Under the pieces are notes generated by a model. The model was not told the origin of the DNA. It searched no databases and was given only the letters and a program-made list of their open reading frames with translations. The translations under genes and the position numbers were made by a program. This document shows positions 6,730 to 12,206 of a stretch of DNA of 13,777 nt, in pieces (positions within the stretch are counted from its first letter, which is position 1; every line of letters starts with the position of its first letter). Source of the stretch: Clostridia bacterium (lineage in GTDB: Bacteria; Bacillota_A; Clostridia; Christensenellales; CAG-138); contig JAFUDD010000286.1 in NCBI GenBank assembly GCA_017459315.1, positions 1-13,777 on the forward strand. Direction: 5' to 3'.

Positions 6730-7566
6730 TTATGTATAAAGTCTCATCGTATCCTCGATCCAGTACCCATATTCCGTCCCGGGCCGTTCCAAGGCGCGAA
6801 GCCTTTGCCACAGCGGCAGCCCGTCCGAAACGTCGTGCCACAGATCGGCAAACACGAAATCGTGCGCGTGGTTCTCCTTTGCGTAATCAAACGCGTCGGC
6901 ATGGACGAGCGTGATCTTCCCGCGGTGCGGGAACTGCGGCAGCAGCGTATCGGCAAACAGCCGCAGCACGTTTTCGTCGCGCTCCACGACCGTGACCGAC
7001 GCGACCTCCTCCTTTTCGCTCGCCATGAACGCATAGTAGCCGAGCCCCAGGCCGTATACCGCGATATCGCCGTGCGCCCTTGCAATCGGCCGGCGCATCG
7101 TGACAAGCTCGTTCGGCTTCAGGCTCATCCATTCGCGCCCGTCCTCGAAGATCGCGGGACAGTCGAACGGCGCGGCAAAGCAGCCGAGCTGCGGCAGCAC
7201 GCGCCCGTCGAAGGTCTTTTGCATGTCGCCGCACACGAACAGCTCATACGGGTGATACGTGACCTTGCCGAACGTCCACTTTCCCGCCCGCCCCGTCGGG
7301 AACCGCACTGCCGTCCGGTAGGGATCGTGCAAAAATGCGTCCGGTTCGAGCAGCCGCACGCTCTCCCGAAGGTATCGCTCGCGCAGCGTCCGGTCGTCGT
7401 ATATGTCCAACGCCCCGGCAAGCAGCACAAGGTATGCGTCCCGTTCGGAAAGGCCGCAGTCCTCCGCCGTTTCGTGCACGGCATTTCGGTCAATCGCGTC
7501 CGGGCAATCATTGAGATATGCGGCAACACGAGTCAAAAACAAATTGTTATACGCTTCGATCTCCAT
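6730..7566 (-). CDS. Spermidine synthase/class I SAM-methyltransferase-fold protein, leaderless
   Basis: A 278-residue cytosolic protein. The C-terminal half has a Rossmann-type SAM-binding core: glycine loop AVYGLGLGYYA at residues 169-179, the acidic end of strand 2 in VTVVERDE (Glu196), VHADAFDY at 221-228, and FADLWHD at 239-245 where catalytic or substrate residues sit. This layout resembles spermidine-synthase-like proteins, but the tetrapeptides I would expect in a true spermidine synthase are not clear, and the N-terminal 140 residues match nothing I recognise. The start at 7566 is chosen over the upstream in-frame ATG at 7647, because a strong promoter (7574-7602) sits inside that extension and would place the transcript start at or one base before this ATG. 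It stands alone on its strand, back-to-back with the DUF1294 operon. The substrate cannot be told from sequence. Confidence 0.8.
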   Translation of the reverse strand: MEIEAYNNLFLTRVAAYLNDCPDAIDRNAVHETAEDCGLSERDAYLVLLAGALDIYDDRTLRERYLRESVRLLEPDAFLHDPYRTAVRFPTGRAGKWTFGKVTYHPYELFVCGDMQKTFDGRVLPQLGCFAAPFDCPAIFEDGREWMSLKPNELVTMRRPIARAHGDIAVYGLGLGYYAFMASEKEEVASVTVVERDENVLRLFADTLLPQFPHRGKITLVHADAFDYAKENHAHDFVFADLWHDVSDGLPLWQRLRALERPGTEYGYWIEDTMRLYT

Positions 7567-7573
7567 GCCGTTC

Positions 7574-7602
7574 AGTATAGCACCCGCGCCGTTCCCGTGC
7601 AA
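7574..7602 (-). promoter_or_regulatory. Promoter giving a leaderless transcript
   Basis: On the minus strand TTGCAC (7602-7597), a 17-bp spacer and TATACT (7579-7574) form a good promoter. Only 7 nt separate the -10 box from the ATG at 7566, so the predicted +1 is position 7567 or 7566 itself. No Shine-Dalgarno sequence can fit. Confidence 0.72.
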
Positions 7603-7607
7603 GACGG

Positions 7608-7636
7608 TTGCGAAAACCGAAAGAATATGGTATACT
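7608..7636 (+). promoter_or_regulatory. Promoter of the DUF1294-lipoprotein-GNAT operon
   Basis: TTGCGA (7608-7613), a 17-bp spacer and TATACT (7631-7636). Its -35 box is only 5 bp from the -35 box of the opposite promoter, so the two polymerase sites overlap. The leader to the first ATG is about 27 nt and includes GGAAAGGAGGG. Confidence 0.72.
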
Positions 7637-7669
7637 ATCCCCCGCAATCCTCGGAAAGGAGGGCCGCTT

Positions 7670-7954
7670 ATGCCGCTGCCGCTGCTGATTCTGCTTGGTT
7701 ATATCGCCGTGATGAGCGTGATCACGTTTATTCTGTTCGGCGTGGACAAGGCCAAGGCCAAGCGCCATGTGTGGCGCATCCGCGAACGAACGCTGCTGCT
7801 GTTTGCCTTTTTGGGCGGCGCGCCGGGCGCGTTTTTCGGGATGCTCGCGTTTCGCCACAAGACGCAGCACATCAAGTTCACGCTGCTGGTGCCGGTCGCG
7901 CTTGTGCTGTGGATCGCGCTTGTGATCTTTGCCGCCGTGCGGCTGACGCCATGA
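7670..7954 (+). CDS. DUF1294 small membrane protein
   Basis: A 94-residue integral membrane protein of the DUF1294 family, of unknown function. It has a hydrophobic segment at residues 3-23, the conserved core FGVDKAKAKRHVWRIRERTL at 23-42, the second helix with LLLFAFLGGAPGAFFGML, the FRHKTQHIKF motif at 61-70 and a last helix at 71-90. The start at 7670 has a near-perfect ribosome site (7653-7663). The frame is open upstream to 7403, but that stretch crosses the promoter and lies antisense to the divergent gene. Its last 4 bp overlap the start of the lipoprotein gene (ATGA), so the two are translationally coupled. Confidence 0.9.
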   Translation: MPLPLLILLGYIAVMSVITFILFGVDKAKAKRHVWRIRERTLLLFAFLGGAPGAFFGMLAFRHKTQHIKFTLLVPVALVLWIALVIFAAVRLTP

Positions 7955-8832
7955 AGCATTCCTCTCTTTGGCTCTGCCTTTGCCTGCTGCTGTTCGGCTG
8001 TGCCGTGTCCCCCGTTGTCGAGGCTCCCGAAGCGCCCGAATCGCCCGCGCCGACCGCTTTTATGACGGCTGCGCCGTCGCCCGCCGTGGTGGAGCTGCAG
8101 CCGAGCTTTGCCGTAACCGAGCCGCCGTTTACCGCGATCCCGACGCCCTCGCCCACGCCGACCCCCACGCCGGAGCCGACGCCGACGCCCACCCCGACGC
8201 CGGATCCCTACCGTGCCGAAACGGTCAAGACCTATAAAAAGAGCGACGATTTCTGGTACTGTCCGCTGACCGAGGCGACCAAGGCGCGGATCATCGGCAC
8301 GACGTTCCCCGAAGACCCGAAGGACTGCCCGATCAAGATCAGCGACCTCCGCTATGTGCGGCTTTTGTATACGGACTTCGACGGCGTAACGCACACCGGC
8401 GAAATGATCGTGCACCGCAAGGTCGCAGACGATGTGCTGGATATCTTCTATCAGCTGTATATCGCGCAGTACCCGCTGACCTCGGTGAAGCTGCTCGACG
8501 ATTACAACGAGCCGTTTTCGGACGGAACCTCGATGATCGAAAACAACACGTCGGCGTTCTGCTGCCGTCTTGTGACCGGAACGCATCATTTTTCCAAGCA
8601 CAGCTACGGCGTCGCCATCGACGTGAACCCGGCGCTGAACCCCTATATCCGCCCGGACGGCAGTTTTGCGCCCGAAAACTCCGCGCCGTACCTCGACCGC
8701 ACGCTCGGCCTGCCCGGCATGATCGACGAAAAGGACCTCTGCTATAAGCTGTTCACCAAGCACGGCTGGAAGTGGGGCGGTCATTTCAAGGGCGAAACCG
8801 ACTATCAACATTTTTATAAGGTGTTAAACTGA
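7951..8832 (+). CDS. Lipoprotein with M15-family (D-Ala-D-Ala carboxypeptidase/endopeptidase-like) domain
   Basis: A 293-residue predicted surface lipoprotein. Residues 1-17 are a short signal peptide with lipobox LFGC (acylated Cys17). Residues 18-86 are a Pro/Thr/Ala-rich linker ending in a run of Pro-Thr dipeptides (64-86), which would hold the domain away from the membrane through the wall. Residues about 95-293 form a peptidase M15/VanY-like zinc domain: SKHSYGVAIDVNP supplies ligands His217 and Asp224, and the C-terminal DYQHFY supplies His287, preceded by HGWKWGGHFKG typical of the M15C/CwlK-type branch. The expected role is cleavage of peptidoglycan stem peptides; whether carboxypeptidase or L-Ala-D-Glu endopeptidase cannot be settled here. 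It overlaps the DUF1294 gene by 4 bp and is followed by the GNAT gene after 1 nt. Confidence 0.9.
   Translation: MKHSSLWLCLCLLLFGCAVSPVVEAPEAPESPAPTAFMTAAPSPAVVELQPSFAVTEPPFTAIPTPSPTPTPTPEPTPTPTPTPDPYRAETVKTYKKSDDFWYCPLTEATKARIIGTTFPEDPKDCPIKISDLRYVRLLYTDFDGVTHTGEMIVHRKVADDVLDIFYQLYIAQYPLTSVKLLDDYNEPFSDGTSMIENNTSAFCCRLVTGTHHFSKHSYGVAIDVNPALNPYIRPDGSFAPENSAPYLDRTLGLPGMIDEKDLCYKLFTKHGWKWGGHFKGETDYQHFYKVLN
8140..8208 (+). repeat. Low-complexity Pro-Thr codon repeat inside the lipoprotein gene
   Basis: Repeated ccg/ccc and acg/acc codons encode alternating Pro-Thr residues 64-86. The C-rich near-repeat could slip in replication, so linker length may vary between strains. Confidence 0.85.
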
Positions 8833-8833
8833 C

Positions 8834-9547
8834 ATGAAAGAACAAGCGATCCGTTACCTGTCCCGGAACGTCCCCCTGCATATCGACATGCTCGAAGCCC
8901 TGCGCCGCCATGATGTGCCGGTGCTGTATGTGTCCGACCGCGCTTGCCTTTTGCAAACGCGTCACAAAGGCATGGCGCAGCTGGCCTGCGATGATGCCGA
9001 TGCGGGCGAAGCCGCGCTGCGCGCCGCCGGGGAATTGTATCTTGTCGTATCGCACGGCAAGGCCGCATGGGACGCTGTCAAGCGCGTCTACCCGACCTAT
9101 GACAGCCGCCGCCCGTGCCATCAGGCCTACTATCCGAGCCGCACCCCGCATGAGGTGCCGCCGACCTGCACAATTGCGCCGTACCCGATGGATCGGCTCG
9201 ACGATGTGATGACGCATTACGACAACGTCAACGATCCGGCCTACATCATCGACCGGATCGAAAAGGGCGACCTGTTTGCCGGCTACCTCGATGGCGAACT
9301 TTGCGGGTTCATCGGCTTTCACAACGACGGCTCGATGGGCATGCTCGAGGTGTTCCCGGATTTTCGCCGTCACCACGTCGGCTTTGCGCTCGAGCAGAAC
9401 CTGATCAACGAAGCCCTGCGGCGCGGCTGGGTGCCGTACTGCCACATCTACGAGGGCAACACGCCCTCGGTCAACCTGCAAAAGAAGCTCGGTCTGCATG
9501 TGACCGAGGACTGCTGCGTGGCATGGATGCACGCCCCGCGCGACTGA
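8834..9547 (+). CDS. GNAT-family N-acetyltransferase
   Basis: A 237-residue protein with an acetyltransferase domain in the C-terminal half (about 115-230). Motif A is seen as VFPDFRRHHVGFALEQNLINEAL (the R-R-x-x-V-G acetyl-CoA pyrophosphate loop at about 178-183), followed by the motif B-like HIYEGNTPSVNLQKKLGL at 204-221, where the N-x-x-S-x-x-L-x-x-K-x-G pattern is typical. The N-terminal 110 residues are a less conserved extension, as in FR47-like GNATs. The acceptor is unknown; position after a cell-wall peptidase gene weakly suggests an envelope or small-molecule substrate. The gene starts 1 nt after the lipoprotein stop with only a weak AAGGTG site, so it probably depends on coupled translation. 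A terminator follows. Confidence 0.85.
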   Translation: MKEQAIRYLSRNVPLHIDMLEALRRHDVPVLYVSDRACLLQTRHKGMAQLACDDADAGEAALRAAGELYLVVSHGKAAWDAVKRVYPTYDSRRPCHQAYYPSRTPHEVPPTCTIAPYPMDRLDDVMTHYDNVNDPAYIIDRIEKGDLFAGYLDGELCGFIGFHNDGSMGMLEVFPDFRRHHVGFALEQNLINEALRRGWVPYCHIYEGNTPSVNLQKKLGLHVTEDCCVAWMHAPRD

Positions 9548-9563
9548 TCGGAAAAGCATCGAG

Positions 9564-9590
9564 GAGGAACGGTCCATGGCCGTTCCTCTT
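9564..9590 (+). terminator. Rho-independent terminator after the GNAT gene
   Basis: GAGGAACGG (9564-9572) and CCGTTCCTC (9580-9588) form a perfect 9-bp stem with a 7-nt loop, followed by TTTTGTATTT. It ends the operon that starts at 7670. Confidence 0.88.
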
Positions 9591-9660
9591 TTGTATTTGG
9601 GTTCGTCCGTCCCTGTCGAAAAAATCGATAAATTGTTTACCGATTTTTGCCGATCCTCGA

Positions 9661-9688
9661 TTGACAACCGGTTTTTCCGTGTTATAAT
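9661..9688 (+). promoter_or_regulatory. Promoter of the TetR gene
   Basis: TTGACA (9661-9666) and TATAAT (9683-9688) are both perfect consensus hexamers, 16 bp apart. The predicted start, about 9695, falls inside the palindrome at 9692-9707. A promoter this strong usually needs repression, in line with autoregulation. Confidence 0.85.
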
Positions 9689-9691
9689 TAT

Positions 9692-9707
9692 TATGAACGG
9701 GTTCATA
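9692..9707. promoter_or_regulatory. Probable TetR autoregulatory operator
   Basis: TATGAACGGGTTCATA is an inverted repeat of 7-bp arms around a 2-bp centre, just downstream of the -10 box and overlapping the transcription start. After one mismatch the symmetry continues for three more base pairs on each side (9688-9690 with 9709-9711). Size and position are typical of TetR-family operators. Confidence 0.68.
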
Positions 9708-9754
9708 TTAAGTTTTTACAAATGCCGTCCCCTTGCGGAGAAAGGAAGCTCTCC

Positions 9755-10276
9755 ATGCCGAAGATCATCGAAAACTGTCGGGAAAAGCTGCTGGACGAAG
9801 CGCGGCGGCAGATCAACGAATGCGGCTACGGCGCGCTGACGATACGCGGCGTTGCAAGCGCGTGCGGCGTCGGCGTCGGCACGGTATACAACTATTTTTC
9901 GTCGAAGGACGCGCTGGTGGCGACGTTTATGCTGGAGGACTGGCAGGCCGCGACAGCCGATATGCACAAGGCCTTCGGCGGCGGCACGCCGATGGAAATC
10001 CTCTCGGCGGAATACGACGGACTGGTTTCCTTCGCCGCGCGGCACCGGGCGCTGTTTATGGACCCGGCGGCGATCGCGGCGTTTTCCGTTCTTCCCCGCG
10101 CATGGCATGTGCGGCTGCGCAAGCAGCTTGCCGTGCCCTTGGAAACGGCGCTTGCCCCGCGCGCCAACGCAAGGTTCCTTTCCCAGTTCCTTGTCGAATC
10201 GCTTCTGACGTGGGCGCAGGCGGGCGTCGCCAAGGACGAGCTGACGGCGGTGTGGCAGCCGCTGCTGCAGGCGTAA
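9755..10276 (+). CDS. TetR-family transcriptional regulator
   Basis: A 173-residue regulator. The N-terminal DNA-binding domain (about 1-60) carries the classic TetR helix-turn-helix, LTIRGVASACGVGVGTVYNYF at residues 28-48, followed by SSKDALVATFM. The remainder is the variable helical ligand and dimerisation domain, slightly short for the family (about 190). The start at 9755 follows GAAAGGAAG at 9739-9747; the upstream in-frame ATG at 9722 lies before the ribosome site. It has its own promoter and palindromic operator. The next gene, 115 bp downstream, begins the reductase operon, so this protein probably controls that operon and senses its substrate or a related hydrophobic compound (inferred from family behaviour). 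Confidence 0.92.
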   Translation: MPKIIENCREKLLDEARRQINECGYGALTIRGVASACGVGVGTVYNYFSSKDALVATFMLEDWQAATADMHKAFGGGTPMEILSAEYDGLVSFAARHRALFMDPAAIAAFSVLPRAWHVRLRKQLAVPLETALAPRANARFLSQFLVESLLTWAQAGVAKDELTAVWQPLLQA

Positions 10277-10334
10277 ACCGCCGCAAGATCCTCTCGCGGC
10301 TGCATCCGTCCGAACGTTTGGGATGAATCGGGCT

Positions 10335-10363
10335 TTGCCCGGCTACCCGGCTATATATATAAA
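10335..10363 (+). promoter_or_regulatory. Candidate promoter of the reductase operon
   Basis: TTGCCC (10335-10340), a 17-bp spacer and TATAAA (10358-10363) lie upstream of the first reductase gene, with a predicted start near 10370 and AAGGAG at 10375-10380. A small palindrome CGGGC-TTT-GCCCG (10329-10341) overlaps the -35 box. No clear copy of the TetR operator at 9692-9707 is present here. Confidence 0.5.
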
Positions 10364-10391
10364 CGAATGATAAAAAGGAGTGTGAATCCCC

Positions 10392-11327
10392 ATGAGCAGC
10401 TTTGAAAACCTGCGTATCGTAGACAACTTCTACCAGACCTCCCTGTTCTTCCCGATGCCGACCGTTCTGATCAGCACGCTGACCGAATCCGGCATGACGA
10501 CGCTCGGGCCGTACTCGCTCGTACAGCCGTATTACGTCGCGGGCAAGGACTACTATGCGATGCTGCTGCAATGCCGCAACTCGTCCAACACGGCGCAGAA
10601 CATCCTCCGCACCGGCAAGTGCGCGATCAACTTCATCGACGACAAGCCGGCCACCTTCAAGGAGGCCGTGAAGCTCTCCTGGCCCGGCGACAAACCCGAG
10701 GAGAAGATGCCGAAGGTCAACTTCAAGCTCGAAAAGTCGATGATCGAGGAAGAGAATCCCGCCGATGTGCGCCCGATGGTGCTGACCGATGCGATCGAGG
10801 TCATCGAGTGCACGTGGATGCGTGAGCTGGACGGCGCCGCAAACGATCAGGCGGGCTGCACGACCGGCTATGAGCCGCCGTATCACGATTTCAACGGCAT
10901 CACGTCGAAGTTCGGCGCACACTTCATCCTGCGCGTCGATAAGATCCTGATGAAGAAGAAGTATTCCGACGCGATCATCAACGGCGTCAAGGCGAGCGAC
11001 TTCCCGAAGCTGCCGGTCGATTACGGCTATCGTGACAGTAAGAACTTCTGGTATCACCGCGCCGCATGGCGTATGCGCGCAGAGCTTTTGGCGATCCGCA
11101 AGCAGACGCTTGAATCCGTCCGCTATGCTGCCGACCGTGCCGACGACAAGGTGAAATTCACCGACGAAGCGTTAAAGACGATCCTGAACGTGCCGCGCGT
11201 GTTCCTGCCGCTCGTTTTGAAGGGCTGCGTGGACTGGGCAAAGGAAAACAATGTGACCCTCATCACCGAGGAGCACATGAAGATCATCAACGACAAGCGT
11301 TCCAAAGAGAAGAACGCCAAAAAATAA
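10392..11327 (+). CDS. Flavin-reductase-like (FMN-binding split barrel) protein with PCP_red-like C-terminal domain
   Basis: A 311-residue protein of two parts. Residues about 15-185 resemble the flavin reductase-like FMN-binding split barrel: FFPMPTVLISTLTESG, then GPYSLVQPYYVAG, then a strand and NSSNTAQNILRTGKCAINFI (63-82), where the N-x3-T-x2-N-I-x3-G pattern is typical. Residues about 256-303 (FTDEALKTILNVP through VDWAKENNVTLITEEHMKII) resemble the small C-terminal domain of the light-independent protochlorophyllide reductase B subunit (PCP_red type: W-x-x-E-A, L-x-x-I/V-P, A-x-E-x-x-V-x-x-I-T-x-E). The middle region (140-250) is Cys/Tyr/Trp-rich and unassigned. Likely role: FMN-dependent electron transfer or reduction for the downstream enzymes. 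It is the first gene of the operon, 15 bp before the SDR gene. The domain match is from memory of the family pattern, not a profile search. Confidence 0.72.
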   Translation: MSSFENLRIVDNFYQTSLFFPMPTVLISTLTESGMTTLGPYSLVQPYYVAGKDYYAMLLQCRNSSNTAQNILRTGKCAINFIDDKPATFKEAVKLSWPGDKPEEKMPKVNFKLEKSMIEEENPADVRPMVLTDAIEVIECTWMRELDGAANDQAGCTTGYEPPYHDFNGITSKFGAHFILRVDKILMKKKYSDAIINGVKASDFPKLPVDYGYRDSKNFWYHRAAWRMRAELLAIRKQTLESVRYAADRADDKVKFTDEALKTILNVPRVFLPLVLKGCVDWAKENNVTLITEEHMKIINDKRSKEKNAKK

Positions 11328-11342
11328 GGGAGGTAAGCGAAC

Positions 11343-12203
11343 ATGAAGGTAGTATTGGCAGGTGCATTCGGCAACCTCGGCGCCGAAATTCTGAAGGAGC
11401 TGTGCGCGCAGGGGCATGAGGTCATTGCGGCAGATATCAAGGAGCGTCCGATTCCGGGCACCGAGGGCAAGTATACGTTCAAGGCCATCGACGCAACCGA
11501 GTATATCACGCTGAAGGGTCTTTGCGAGGGCGCGGACGTCGTCATCACGACGATGGGCCTCACGGGCGCTTCCACCAAATTCACGTCCTACGATATCGAC
11601 TATCAGGGCAACATGAACCTGTATAAGGAAGCCAAGAAGGCGGGCGTGAAAAAGTTCAACTACATCTCCGTCATTTCCTGCGACGAGCCGGGCGCCGAAA
11701 AGGTCCCGATGCTCCACGCCAAGTATATGGTCGAGCAGGAGATCAAAAAGGACAGCATGGACTGGATCATCTACCGTCCGACCGGCTATTTCTACGACAT
11801 CTGCAAGGTGTTCAAGCCGTATGTGGATAAGGGCGAAATGCAGCTGTTGAAGGGCTTCGGCGGCGTCAAGGCGAATGTTGTGGACTGCCCGGACTTCGCG
11901 AAGTTCATCGTCGAGCACATGTGCGACACGAACGTGACCTATAACGTCGGCGGCAAGGAGACCTACACCTATGAGGAAATGGCCAAGATGTGCTTCGACG
12001 CCGCAAAGAAGCCGCTGAAGATCAAGTGGGCGCCGATCTGGCTGTTCGGTATCCTGGCGAACCTGCCGAAGATCAAGAAGGCCGGCAAGCACGATATCAT
12101 CCTGTTCTCGCGCTGGACGCTGAGTCACGACCTCGTCGGCGACACGAAGATCGGCGACAAGAGCTTTGCCAAGTACATTAAGGACTATTTCAAGGAGGCA
12201 TAA
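11343..12203 (+). CDS. Atypical short-chain dehydrogenase/NmrA-like NAD(P)-binding protein, resembling divinyl-chlorophyllide 8-vinyl reductase
   Basis: A 286-residue soluble Rossmann protein. It has the nucleotide loop GAFGNLG (residues 7-13), an Asp31 at the end of the second strand, ADVVITTMG at 64-72 and YISVISC at 107-113. The canonical SDR Y-x3-K is missing: the equivalent region reads HAKYMVEQEI (125-134). From there on the layout follows the atypical-SDR 8-vinyl reductases: AK-x3-E, W-x-I-x-RPTGYF (141-150), then a GE/GK-rich strand, VDCPDFAKFI (180-189), YNVGGKETYTYEEMA (200-214) and WAPIWLFGIL (229-238). NmrA-like or epimerase-like proteins of other function are the alternative. GGGAGGT lies 8 nt upstream. 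AAGGAGG for the next gene is embedded in its last codons, so the genes are closely coupled. Confidence 0.8.
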   Translation: MKVVLAGAFGNLGAEILKELCAQGHEVIAADIKERPIPGTEGKYTFKAIDATEYITLKGLCEGADVVITTMGLTGASTKFTSYDIDYQGNMNLYKEAKKAGVKKFNYISVISCDEPGAEKVPMLHAKYMVEQEIKKDSMDWIIYRPTGYFYDICKVFKPYVDKGEMQLLKGFGGVKANVVDCPDFAKFIVEHMCDTNVTYNVGGKETYTYEEMAKMCFDAAKKPLKIKWAPIWLFGILANLPKIKKAGKHDIILFSRWTLSHDLVGDTKIGDKSFAKYIKDYFKEA

Positions 12204-12206
12204 ACG

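Noticed and set aside
8146..8205. Tandem repeat or CRISPR-like array
   Set aside because: The periodicity is explained by Pro-Thr codons in the lipoprotein linker; there are no spacers or repeat units of fixed length.
8786..9706. 306-residue minus-strand open frame
   Set aside because: Antisense to the GNAT gene; it also crosses the terminator at 9564-9590 and the tetR promoter.
9576..9839. Plus-strand 87-residue open frame starting inside the terminator loop
   Set aside because: Its ATG is in the loop of the GNAT terminator; it crosses the tetR promoter and operator and overlaps tetR out of frame.
10277..10391. Terminator after tetR
   Set aside because: Only 5-bp stems (GCCGC/GCGGC and CGGGC/GCCCG) are present, without a T-run; readthrough from tetR into the reductase operon remains possible.
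11172..12128. 318-residue minus-strand open frame
   Set aside because: Antisense to the flavin-reductase-like and SDR genes, without a promoter or ribosome site of its own.
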